Below are positions 15,351 through 22,847 of a stretch of 26,924 nt of DNA, in pieces. The stretch comes from Candidatus Faecivivens stercorigallinarum. GTDB taxonomy: Bacteria > Bacillota > Clostridia > Oscillospirales > Ruminococcaceae. Position 1 is the first letter of the stretch, and every line of letters begins with the position of its first letter. The notes under the pieces were generated by a model. The model saw only the letters and a list, made by a program, of their open reading frames with translations, ran no database searches and was not told where the DNA came from. The stretch lies in NCBI GenBank assembly GCA_018715465.1, contig DVLN01000028.1, forward strand, positions 1 through 26,924. The letters are read 5' to 3'. The position numbers and the translations under genes are program-made.

Positions 15351-16277
15351 TCAGCCGTTACCCTGTTCAGGGTCAGTATGCTGGCCACTGAGCAAACCGG
15401 CGATCTGCTGCAAATCTTCTTTGGAATAAAAGGCGATTTCAACAACGCCCTTGTCTTCACTGCGCAGGTTTATTTTGACCTTGCGCCCCAGCTCGTTATT
15501 CAATGCAAGCTGCATTTCACGATAATAATGATCGACATTCTCCGCCTTTTTGGGGGCAGCGGGCGGGTTTTCCGCCTTGATGCGTGCCGCCAGCCGTTCA
15601 ACCTCACGGACCGACAGCCCCTTTTCAGCTGCCAGCCGGGCGAGTTCCACCAGCTTGTCCTGATCTTCAATGCCGATCAGTGCTTTGGCGTGTCCCATTG
15701 ACAGCGAACCATCGACCAGCCAGGGGTGTACCTGCCGGGGCAGACGCAGAATCCGCAGCGCGTTTGCAATTGCACTGCGCGACCGGCCGACCTTGCGGGC
15801 GACTGCCTCCTGGGTCAGCCCAAATGTCTCAATCAGTTCCTGATAACCGCCGGCTTCTTCCAGCGGGTTGAGATCTTCTCTTTGCAGATTCTCGATCAGC
15901 CCGAATTCCATGACCTCTGCTTCGGTCATCTCTCTGACCACGACCGGAACCTCGGTCAGCCCGGCCATTCTCGCCGCCCGCCAGCGCCGTTCACCGGCTA
16001 CCAGCTGGTAACTGTCACCGGAAAGGGAAGTGCCTCCCTCAATCCGCCGCACCAGCAGCGGCTGAAGCACGCCATGTTCCCGAATAGACTCAGCCAGTTC
16101 CGAAAGAGACGCTTCATCAAAGTTCTTTCGCGGCTGCCCCCGGTTTGGCTCAATACTGCTCAGCCGAACCATCATCGTTCCGTTTCCGGCATCGGTATCT
16201 GACGGAAAAGCCGCGCTGTTGTCTTCATAAAGGGCGTCCAGGCCTCGTCCAAGCCCGCCTCTTTTCTGCTTTGCCAT
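15351..16277 (-). CDS. parB: Chromosome-partitioning protein ParB / Spo0J
   Basis: ParB is a CTP-dependent DNA clamp that loads at parS, spreads along DNA and recruits ParA and SMC for origin segregation. The 308-aa protein has the N-terminal CTPase domain with GERRWRAARMAG (about 100-111) and ENLQREDLNPLEEA (about 133-146). The helix-turn-helix contains VGRSRSAIANALRIL (about 164-178), followed by SMGHAKAL. The Arg of GRSRS and the Gly of SMGH are the residues that distinguish ParB from Noc. The C-terminal dimerisation segment ends near 300. ATG 16277 lies 32 bases after parA. Its targets in this window are 4773-4788 and 17316-17331. Confidence 0.95.
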   Translation of the reverse strand: MAKQKRGGLGRGLDALYEDNSAAFPSDTDAGNGTMMVRLSSIEPNRGQPRKNFDEASLSELAESIREHGVLQPLLVRRIEGGTSLSGDSYQLVAGERRWRAARMAGLTEVPVVVREMTEAEVMEFGLIENLQREDLNPLEEAGGYQELIETFGLTQEAVARKVGRSRSAIANALRILRLPRQVHPWLVDGSLSMGHAKALIGIEDQDKLVELARLAAEKGLSVREVERLAARIKAENPPAAPKKAENVDHYYREMQLALNNELGRKVKINLRSEDKGVVEIAFYSKEDLQQIAGLLSGQHTDPEQGNG

Positions 16278-16309
16278 TTACACTCTTTCAGACCTTTCTG
16301 CATCAAACA

Positions 16310-17104
16310 TTATTTTTTGCCAAAAAGCCGAGAGCCCGACTGCATATTGGCTTTTAAAAACTCCCTTGTAAACTCGGAGTAGGAATGTGCGCCGCGAGAC
16401 CCCTTGTCAAAATAGATAACCGGCTCGCCAAAGCTCGGTGCTTCCGACAGCCGTACATTGCGGGGAATCGTCGTCCGGTAAACCCGATCGGGGAAAAAGC
16501 GCTTGATTTCAGCGACAACCTGATTGGTCAGGTTCAGCCGCCCATCGTACATCGTCAGCAATACGCCTTCCACCTCAATTGCCGGGTTATATTTCCGCTT
16601 AACCTGCCGGATGGTCGCCATCAGCTGAGACAGGCCTTCCAGCGAATAATACTCGCACTGGGTCGGAATCAAGACGGTATCCGACGCAGTAAAGGCATTC
16701 AGCGTGATCAGTCCAAGTGATGGCGGGCAGTCAAACAGAATATAATCATACCGGTCCCGAACCGGTGCCAGCGCTGTCCGCAGCCGCTCAACGCGGTTTT
16801 CCAGCTCAACCAGTTCAACTTCCGCACCTGCCATCGCAATATTGGACGGGATCAGGTCCACATTGGCAAATTCAGTGTGCATAATCACCTGTTCAGCGTC
16901 CTTTTCGCCGATCAGCATGTCATACGAAGTGTTCTGAATCTTTTTCTTTTCAACACCAAAACCGCTTGTGGCATTGCCCTGCGGGTCAATATCCACCAAA
17001 AGGACCTTCTTTTTCAGGTACCCCAGGCAGGCCGCAAGGTTGACAGCGGTCGTTGTCTTGCCGACGCCGCCCTTCTGATTGGCGACCGCAATAATTTTTC
17101 CCAT
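16310..17104 (-). CDS. parA: Chromosome-partitioning ATPase ParA / Soj
   Basis: ParA/Soj is a DNA-binding ATPase that works with ParB in origin segregation and, in Bacillus, also controls DnaA. The 264-aa protein begins with the deviant Walker A NQKGGVGKTTTAVN (about 9-22). Walker A' lies in LLVDIDPQGNATSG (about 36-49) and Walker B in YILFDCPPSLG (about 120-130). Length fits the chromosomal Soj group with no N-terminal helix-turn-helix. ATG 17104 is the first start of the unit, with a promoter at 17216-17244. It lies between noc and parB, the classic Firmicutes order. Confidence 0.96.
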   Translation of the reverse strand: MGKIIAVANQKGGVGKTTTAVNLAACLGYLKKKVLLVDIDPQGNATSGFGVEKKKIQNTSYDMLIGEKDAEQVIMHTEFANVDLIPSNIAMAGAEVELVELENRVERLRTALAPVRDRYDYILFDCPPSLGLITLNAFTASDTVLIPTQCEYYSLEGLSQLMATIRQVKRKYNPAIEVEGVLLTMYDGRLNLTNQVVAEIKRFFPDRVYRTTIPRNVRLSEAPSFGEPVIYFDKGSRGAHSYSEFTREFLKANMQSGSRLFGKK

Positions 17105-17215
17105 AAATAGTATCCCTCTGTTTGCTTTCCGCTAAACTTCCCACCGGCGTTTCCGGCGGGGAACGGCACCTGTCTGCCGGCAAAAATCCGGCAAAATATC
17201 AGATACACGACTATC

Positions 17216-17244
17216 ATTATAACACAATCCCACCCGAAACACAA
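17216..17244 (-). promoter_or_regulatory. Promoter of parA-parB-serS
   Basis: On the minus strand TTGTGT (17244-17239) and a perfect TATAAT (17221-17216) are 17 bases apart, 112 bases upstream of parA. A parS site lies about 72 bases further upstream, so ParB bound there could spread over this promoter. Confidence 0.6.
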
Positions 17245-17315
17245 CGGCAAAGGAGGGAATCCGCCTGATTTTTTGGAAACAGTGGGATTTTTTGCGGATG
17301 ACAGGGAAAAAGGAA

Positions 17316-17331
17316 TGTTTCACGTGGAACA
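17316..17331. promoter_or_regulatory. parS: parS site between noc and parA
   Basis: TGTTTCACGTGGAACA matches the Bacillus parS consensus at 15 of 16 bases, with the CACGTG core intact. It lies in the 262-base gap between noc and parA. A degenerate half-site, CATGAAACA, follows at 17338-17346, and the sequence AACACTCC is repeated directly on either side of it. A parS next to the par genes is a common arrangement. Confidence 0.92.
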
Positions 17332-17366
17332 CTCCAGCATGAAACACTCCTTTTGAAAAGCTCTGT

Positions 17367-18395
17367 TTAACGGGCCATCTTCCGGCTGCCGGAAACTGTA
17401 CACGGAGCACTGGTAGGGATACGGACATGATACTCGATATATTCGCCGTGATCCTCCCGCCGGGTCTCAGCAGGAATGCCAGCATGTTTCATCGCGTCAA
17501 TTGCCTGATTGACCGTATTGAAAAACACCCGCACATCCTTGACCAGCAAAACTTTCCGGTTGCGCTTGCGCGGCCGCTCCTGGACCACTTCGACAGGAGG
17601 CTGGGCCACCGGCTGTTCAGCTGGTTGTCCGGCTGGCTGGGGAGACTGCTCCGGCTGGCCGGACTGAATCTGTTCCAGCTGTTCGCCGGACAGCAGGCGG
17701 ACAACCAGTTCCTCCGTTTCCCGCACCGTCAGATGTTTTTCAGCCACCAGATTCGCGACCAGTTCACGTCCTTCTCCAGCTTCCAGACGCAGCAGCGCGC
17801 GTCCATGCCGTTCGGTCAGCCGGTTTTCCAGAATAATCTTCTGCTCGGCAGCAGAGAGGGAAAGCAGCCGCAGCTTATTGGCGATCGTTGACTGGGCCAT
17901 TCCCAGTTTAGCAGCTGCTTCTTCCTGTGTGACCCCCCATTCCACGATCAGGGTGTGCAGAGCCTCCGCCTCCTCGAACAGGTTGAGATCCTTCCGCTGG
18001 ATATTCTCCAAAATTGCATATACCGCCGACTGCCTTGCAGAAGCGTCCATCACGACTGCCGGAATTGTTTCCTGTCCGCAGAGCCTGGAGGCCCGCAGAC
18101 GGCGTTCACCCGAGATCAGCTCATACGGTTTTGCACTGTCCGGGTCGTCCTCCTTTGGCGGCTGCTCCCGCCTGCGCACCAGCACCGGCTGCAATACGCC
18201 GTTGAGCTGGATCGAATCGGCAAGGCTTTTAAGCGCGTCCAGATCAAACTCCTGCCGGGGCTGTGCCGGATTGGGCGCGATCTCATCCACCCCCAGCAGG
18301 ATGACTTTGCCCACACTTTTATGCTCATCCAGACGCATCTTCCATGGCGCACCGATTGACGAACGGCCCGCCTTATCCTTAACAAAAATTCCCAC
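17367..18395 (-). CDS. noc: Nucleoid occlusion protein Noc (ParB-like)
   Basis: Noc is a ParB paralogue that binds its own sites, spreads with CTP and keeps division septa away from the nucleoid. The 342-aa protein has the ParB CTPase motifs GERRLRAS (about 95-102) and ENIQRKDLNLFEEA (about 131-144). Its helix-turn-helix reads GMAQSTIANKLRLL, then LTERHGRAL; the Gln, Lys and Arg here are the Noc-type specificity residues. After a Pro/Gln-rich linker (about 243-275), the C-terminal part KDVRVFFNTVNQAID resembles Noc dimerisation domains. The GTG start at 18395 has AAGGAAGG 11 bases away. The N-terminus MGIFVKDK is not an obvious amphipathic membrane helix. Its place between rsmG and parA supports the call. 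Confidence 0.9.
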   Translation of the reverse strand: MGIFVKDKAGRSSIGAPWKMRLDEHKSVGKVILLGVDEIAPNPAQPRQEFDLDALKSLADSIQLNGVLQPVLVRRREQPPKEDDPDSAKPYELISGERRLRASRLCGQETIPAVVMDASARQSAVYAILENIQRKDLNLFEEAEALHTLIVEWGVTQEEAAAKLGMAQSTIANKLRLLSLSAAEQKIILENRLTERHGRALLRLEAGEGRELVANLVAEKHLTVRETEELVVRLLSGEQLEQIQSGQPEQSPQPAGQPAEQPVAQPPVEVVQERPRKRNRKVLLVKDVRVFFNTVNQAIDAMKHAGIPAETRREDHGEYIEYHVRIPTSAPCTVSGSRKMAR

Positions 18396-18433
18396 CGCTG
18401 ATACATCCTTCCTTGTCAGACATTTCCGGGGCT

Positions 18434-18453
18434 CATTCCTTACAAAGGGAATG
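18434..18453 (-). other. Hairpin in the noc leader
   Basis: CATTCC (18434-18439) and GGAATG (18448-18453) form a 6-bp stem with an 8-base loop, and CCGG-containing flanks extend it imperfectly. It lies about 40 bases upstream of the noc start with no T-run, so it is not a terminator. A TATACT box at about 18473-18478 on the minus strand may be the -10 of noc, but no good -35 is visible. Confidence 0.4.
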
Positions 18454-18539
18454 GCTGTCCGGGTAAGAGGAAGTATACACCTGGTGGGAAATTATTTCCA
18501 GAAAAATACGTCGTGGGAAAAATAGGTCTTTGATGGAAT

Positions 18540-19265
18540 TCAGGCTTTATTGAGCGGATTTTTCTTGATTTTACCGTACGGACGGGGGAATTTTTTCGGG
18601 GTAGGGCGGATCTTGCGAATGACAGCGATCGCCCTTTCGGCACCGTCCGGCAGGGTAAAGCGACATATATCTTCCACCTTACCGCCCAGTATGCCGATCG
18701 CAGCCTTAGCTTCTTCCAGCTCCTGCTCCAGCCCAACGCTCTTGAGGGCGACAAACCCGCCGCCGACCTTTACAAACGGCAGGCAGTACTCCGACAGTTC
18801 CCGCAGATGGGCGACCGCACGGGCACAGGCAACATCATACTGTTCCCGGAACTCCGCCTTATTGCCGAACTCTTCTGCGCGAGCATGCACACACGCGGCA
18901 CTGACACCCAATTCTGCGCTCAGTTCCGTCAGGAAATTGATACGCTTGTTCAGGCTGTCCATCAGTGTCAGCTGGATATCTCCCCGCACCATCGCAACCG
19001 GAACAGAGGGAAAACCTGCTCCCGTTCCAACGTCGATCATCTTTGCGCCCTGGGGGACGTCATAAGCCTTCAGCAGCAGGAGGCTGTCGACAAAGTGCTT
19101 GATGACGATATCATCCGGTGCGGTAATCGCCGTCAGATTAATTTTCTGGTTCCAGTCGACCAGCAGCTCTGCATACCGGTCGAACCGTTCTGCCAGCTGT
19201 TCCGGCTGCGGCAGGTCAAATTCTGCCTCTTTCAGTTTGTCCATCAAAAAAGCACGATCAATCAT
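18540..19265 (-). CDS. rsmG: 16S rRNA (guanine527-N7)-methyltransferase RsmG (GidB)
   Basis: RsmG makes m7G527 in 16S rRNA; loss in other bacteria gives low-level streptomycin resistance. The 241-aa protein has normal length. NLTAI (about 43-47) is a family motif, the SAM-binding loop is MIDVGTGAGFPSVP (about 75-88), and the region ARAVAHLREL (about 149-158) matches conserved GidB segments. The C-terminal tail is rich in Lys and Pro. ATG 19265 overlaps the mnmG stop by eight bases, indicating translational coupling. The mnmG-rsmG pair is among the most conserved gene neighbours in bacteria. Confidence 0.96.
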   Translation of the reverse strand: MIDRAFLMDKLKEAEFDLPQPEQLAERFDRYAELLVDWNQKINLTAITAPDDIVIKHFVDSLLLLKAYDVPQGAKMIDVGTGAGFPSVPVAMVRGDIQLTLMDSLNKRINFLTELSAELGVSAACVHARAEEFGNKAEFREQYDVACARAVAHLRELSEYCLPFVKVGGGFVALKSVGLEQELEEAKAAIGILGGKVEDICRFTLPDGAERAIAVIRKIRPTPKKFPRPYGKIKKNPLNKA

Positions 19266-21165
19266 CTGTCTGCACCTCTTTTGCCTGATGTTTATTCTGC
19301 CAGACCTCCAGATAGATCAGCAGAGCCGAGATATCCGCCGGGTTGACGCCGGATATCCGGGAAGCCTGACCGATGTTTTCCGGCTGTACCCGGCTAAGCT
19401 TTTCTCTCGCCTCCAGCCGCAGGCCGTCAATTTCATCATAGCAGATCTCCTCCGGCAGCTTCTTTGCTTCCAGACGGCGCATTTCGGCGACTTCCAGCAT
19501 CTGTTTGTGGATATATCCCTCGTACTTGGTCTGAATCTCGACCTGTTCGGCGACCGCGCGGGGCAGTTTGGGCCGGTCAGGGTCAAACGCTGCCAGATCA
19601 GCATAGCCCAGCTGCGGACGTCTGACCAGATCTGCCAGTTTGCAGCCGGTGTGCAGCGGTTCGGTTCCTTTGGACAGCAGCAGCTGAGCCAGTGCTTCGG
19701 AAGGCGCAATATTGACCCGCTCGATTCTTTCACGTTCGTCTTTGATCAGCTGCAATTTTTCCAAAAGCGCCTGATACCGTTCTTCACCAATCAGCCCGAG
19801 TTTATATCCAACCGGGGTCAACCGTTCGTCGGCGTTGTCCTGCCGCAATACCAGCCGGAACTCACTTCGCGAAGTCATCATCCGGTAGGGGTCGCTGCAT
19901 CCTTTGGTCACCAGATCGTCGATCAGGGTCCCGATATAAGAGGTGGAACGGTCGAGAATCAGCGGTGCGCGTCCCTGCACCTTCAAAGCCGCATTGATAC
20001 CGGCGATCAGTCCCTGTGCGGCTGCCTCCTCATAGCCGGAAGTACCGTTAAACTGACCGGCACCATACAGCCCGGAAACCGCCTTTGCTTCCAGCGTTGC
20101 CCGCAGATCAAGCGGATCGACACAGTCGTATTCAATCGCATAGGCATTGCGCATCACTTCCAGATGCTCAAAACCAGGGATCGTCTTCAAAAAAGCAATT
20201 TGGACATCTTCCGGCAGGGAAGAGGACAGCCCCTGCAAATAGATTTCATCGGTATCCAGTCCCATCGGCTCAATAAAAAACTGATGGCGGGGTTTTTCAG
20301 AGAAACGCATGACCTTATCTTCCAGCGAGGGGCAGTACCGCGGGCCGATTGCATGGATACGTCCGCCATAAATTGGGGAGCGGTCAATGTTGTCCATAAT
20401 CACCTGATGGGTGCGCTCATTGGTGTAGGCAATATAGCAGTCAACCTGATTGCGCATTCCTTCGGGGTTGGTCGTAAAACTGAAAGGGACGATCTCATCG
20501 TCGCCATGCTGACACTCAAACTGCGAAAAATCAATGCTCCGTTTATGCACGCGGGCAGGGGTGCCGGTCTTAAACCGGCGCATATGCAGCCCGGCCGCTT
20601 TCAGACTGTCGGTTAGTGCAGTCGCCGCTGCAACGCCATCGGGACCGGAGGAGTAGGAGACATCGCCGACATGGATGGTACCGCCCAGATAGGTGCCAGT
20701 TGCAATAACGCAGGCTTTGACCGGATATACCGCACCGAGCTTGGTCTGTACGCCGGTGACCCTGCCATCCTCCACCAGCACAGCTGTCACCTCTGCCTGG
20801 CGGATATACAGGTTTTGCTGACCCTCCAGCAGCTTTTTCATATACAGATGATACTGTGCCCGGTCAGCCTGCACCCGCAGAGAATGGACCGCAGGCCCTT
20901 TTCCGAGGTTGAGCATCCGGCTCTGAATAAAGCAATGGTCGGCCGCTATTCCCATCACACCGCCCATCGCGTCGATCTCCCGGACAAGATGGCCTTTCGC
21001 CGTCCCGCCAATCGACGGATTGCAGGGAAGATTGGCGATTGCATCCAGTGTCAAAGTAAACAGCACCGTTTTGGCGCCGAGCCTCGCAGCCGCCACAGCG
21101 GCCTCTATTCCGGCGTGGCCGCCGCCGACCACCGCTACATCATAGCTTTCCATCTGATAACTCAT
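19258..21165 (-). CDS. mnmG: tRNA uridine-34 carboxymethylaminomethyl synthase MnmG (GidA)
   Basis: With MnmE, this FAD protein installs the carboxymethylaminomethyl group on U34 of several tRNAs. The 635-aa product has the expected length. The FAD-binding VVGGGHAGIEAA sits at about residues 10-21, followed by NPSIGGTAKGHLVREIDALGG-type sequence (here NPSIGGTAKGH and REIDAMGG). A second conserved segment is FNGTSGYEEAAAQGLIAG near 370. The C-terminal helical domain, ending in ALLIYLEVW, binds MnmE and tRNA. The frame is open to 21216, but ATG 21165 follows GGGAGGGAG and gives the family N-terminus. It lies 47 bases after mnmE and overlaps rsmG. Confidence 0.97.
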   Translation of the reverse strand: MSYQMESYDVAVVGGGHAGIEAAVAAARLGAKTVLFTLTLDAIANLPCNPSIGGTAKGHLVREIDAMGGVMGIAADHCFIQSRMLNLGKGPAVHSLRVQADRAQYHLYMKKLLEGQQNLYIRQAEVTAVLVEDGRVTGVQTKLGAVYPVKACVIATGTYLGGTIHVGDVSYSSGPDGVAAATALTDSLKAAGLHMRRFKTGTPARVHKRSIDFSQFECQHGDDEIVPFSFTTNPEGMRNQVDCYIAYTNERTHQVIMDNIDRSPIYGGRIHAIGPRYCPSLEDKVMRFSEKPRHQFFIEPMGLDTDEIYLQGLSSSLPEDVQIAFLKTIPGFEHLEVMRNAYAIEYDCVDPLDLRATLEAKAVSGLYGAGQFNGTSGYEEAAAQGLIAGINAALKVQGRAPLILDRSTSYIGTLIDDLVTKGCSDPYRMMTSRSEFRLVLRQDNADERLTPVGYKLGLIGEERYQALLEKLQLIKDERERIERVNIAPSEALAQLLLSKGTEPLHTGCKLADLVRRPQLGYADLAAFDPDRPKLPRAVAEQVEIQTKYEGYIHKQMLEVAEMRRLEAKKLPEEICYDEIDGLRLEAREKLSRVQPENIGQASRISGVNPADISALLIYLEVWQNKHQAKEVQTDD

Positions 21166-21212
21166 ATTCTCAATATCTCCCTCCCATATATCGGGTGACA
21201 CTCTTTGGGAAA

Positions 21213-22607
21213 TCATTTTCCAACGCAGAACTTTTCAAATACCTGATCAATGACTGTATCGCTGACCTTTTCACCGCTCAGCTCAAACAGTGCCGACAGC
21301 GCACTTTCCAGTGCCACGTCCACCGCATCCAGCGTATATCCCGCCTCAATCGTATGGACGACCTCCTGAAGACAGTCTGCCGCCTGAGCCGCCGCCGAGC
21401 GCTGACGCTCGTTGGCAAGTGAAGCCGCCGACGGGTCAAATCCGTCCAGCATCAGCATGCTGCCGATCACCTGGTTAAGAGTTTCAATTGCCTGTTCCTG
21501 TTCTTCCATGCTGCCGCCGGCCGAAAGCTGAACCGAATGGGGGAAAATGCCGACAATTTCCTCAGTATCCAGCACAGCCGGCAGGTCGGTCTTATTCAGC
21601 ACCGCAACGACCGGCAGCCGGGGCATTTCCCGAATCCGTCCGATAATTTTCCGGTCCTCATCCGACAGCGGTTCCGACAGGTCAAACACCGCCAGCACCA
21701 GCCCGGCCGTTTCCAGACGGGACAGGGCAATGTCGACCCCAATTTTTTCTACCGGATTATCGGTCTCTCGAATACCGGCGGTATCCGCCAGCCGGAGCAC
21801 CACATCCCCCAGATTGACTGTCTCCTCGACGACGTCCCTGGTCGTGCCGGGAATATTGGTCACAATACTGCGCGCACAGCCGCTGAGCAGGTTCATCAGC
21901 GTTGATTTCCCGACATTTGGCTTGCCGATAATGACGGTGTCGACCCCTTCCCGAATCAGACGCCCCCGCTCAAAGTTGGCAAGCAGCTGCCGCAGCTGTC
22001 CCAGGCTGTCCCGACAGATCCGGTCGATATCCTGCACCGTCAGTTCATCCACATCCTCTTCGGGATAGTCGATATAGGCCGCCAGATGGCTGCTGACCGC
22101 CAGCAGACTTTCTGTGATCGAACGGATTTTCCGGTAAAGCGCCCCATCCATTGCACTGTGGGCAGCACGCAGACTCCGTTCGGAACCTGCGCTGATCAGA
22201 TCTGCGACCGCTTCCGCCTGAGTCAGCGACATCTTGCCGTTTAAGAAGGCACGCCGGGTAAACTCACCGGGGCCAGCCAGCCGCGCCCCATTGTCCAGAC
22301 AGGCACGCAATACCTTACGGGTGATCAGCAAACCTCCGTGACAGGAGATTTCGACGACATTTTCTCCGGTATAGCTGTGGGGAGCGCGGAACACTGTTGC
22401 AACCCCATCGTCCAGCTCTCCGCCGTCATTTCCGCAGAGAATATGCCCATAGGCCGCGGTATATCCCTTATATTCAGCCAGTTTCCTGCCGGAGACCGGC
22501 CGAAAGACGCTGTCCGCTACGACAAAAGCATCGGAACCGGAAATGCGGATGACACTGATTCCACCCGCTGCCTGCGGCGTCGCGATTGCTGCAATTGTTT
22601 CCTTCAT
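21213..22607 (-). CDS. mnmE: tRNA modification GTPase MnmE (TrmE/ThdF)
   Basis: MnmE is a dimeric GTPase that works with MnmG on wobble U34. The 464-aa protein has an N-terminal tetrahydrofolate-binding domain (about 1-120, starting TIAAIATPQAAGGISVIRISG-like; key part ATPQAAGGISVIR), a helical domain, and an inserted G domain. The G domain shows GKPNVGKST (about 228-236), TRDVVEE, DTAGIRE, and NKTD. The C-terminal FCVGK carries the invariant Cys of the CxGK motif. ATG 22607 has AGGGTGAT upstream. The leader contains a 13-bp tandem array (22639-22706). Downstream are mnmG and rsmG. Confidence 0.97.
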   Translation of the reverse strand: MKETIAAIATPQAAGGISVIRISGSDAFVVADSVFRPVSGRKLAEYKGYTAAYGHILCGNDGGELDDGVATVFRAPHSYTGENVVEISCHGGLLITRKVLRACLDNGARLAGPGEFTRRAFLNGKMSLTQAEAVADLISAGSERSLRAAHSAMDGALYRKIRSITESLLAVSSHLAAYIDYPEEDVDELTVQDIDRICRDSLGQLRQLLANFERGRLIREGVDTVIIGKPNVGKSTLMNLLSGCARSIVTNIPGTTRDVVEETVNLGDVVLRLADTAGIRETDNPVEKIGVDIALSRLETAGLVLAVFDLSEPLSDEDRKIIGRIREMPRLPVVAVLNKTDLPAVLDTEEIVGIFPHSVQLSAGGSMEEQEQAIETLNQVIGSMLMLDGFDPSAASLANERQRSAAAQAADCLQEVVHTIEAGYTLDAVDVALESALSALFELSGEKVSDTVIDQVFEKFCVGK

Positions 22608-22638
22608 CCAAAATCACCCTATCTGATCACACAAAACT

Positions 22639-22706
22639 GCCAGCATAATTTGCTAGCATAATTTGCTAGCATAACTTGCTAGCATAACTTGCTAGCATAA
22701 CTTGCT
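22639..22706. repeat. Tandem array, five 13-bp units
   Basis: Five contiguous units occupy 22639-22703: GCCAGCATAATTT, GCTAGCATAATTT and three copies of GCTAGCATAACTT, with the start of a sixth at 22704. Each full unit begins with the palindrome GCTAGC. The array lies in the 240-base gap between jag and mnmE, 32 bases upstream of the mnmE start codon. Identical copies at the right-hand end suggest recent slippage. Confidence 0.95.
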
Positions 22707-22707
22707 T

Positions 22708-22763
22708 ATATCCTTATCAAGGATATTCATGCAGGAAAAACAGCCGACGCTGTTTTCTCTGCA
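22708..22763 (-). other. Two adjacent hairpins between jag and mnmE
   Basis: ATATCCTT (22708-22715) and AAGGATAT (22719-22726) form a perfect 8-bp stem with a 3-base loop. Next to it, 22730-22744 pairs with 22749-22763 in a 15-bp stem with one mismatch, one wobble and a 4-base loop. The second stem contains a T-run on its 3' side in the minus-strand transcript. Both lie between the jag terminator and the 13-bp array, within the probable mnmE leader or promoter region. Confidence 0.6.
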
Positions 22764-22783
22764 TCAATGTCCTTTTGAAACAA

Positions 22784-22819
22784 GAGGACCTCCGCATATT
22801 CTCAGCCGCGGAGGTCCTC
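22784..22819 (-). terminator. Probable terminator after jag
   Basis: GAGGACCTCCGC (22784-22795) and GCGGAGGTCCTC (22808-22819) form a perfect 12-bp stem with a 12-base loop. In the minus direction it is followed by TTGTTTC, a modest T-run. It starts about 30 bases after the jag stop. A further small stem, CCCG/CGGG (about 22822-22835), lies between it and jag and is followed by TTTTCTT on the plus strand. Confidence 0.65.
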
Positions 22820-22847
22820 CACCCGCCAAAACGGGTTTTCTTATCTG

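Noticed and set aside
14178..15701. A 507-codon plus-strand frame opposite serS and parB
   Set aside because: It spans two genuine minus-strand genes and their gap, with no start signal or known domain.
19099..20616. A 505-codon plus-strand frame opposite mnmG
   Set aside because: It is an antisense shadow; mnmG on the other strand is complete and well conserved.
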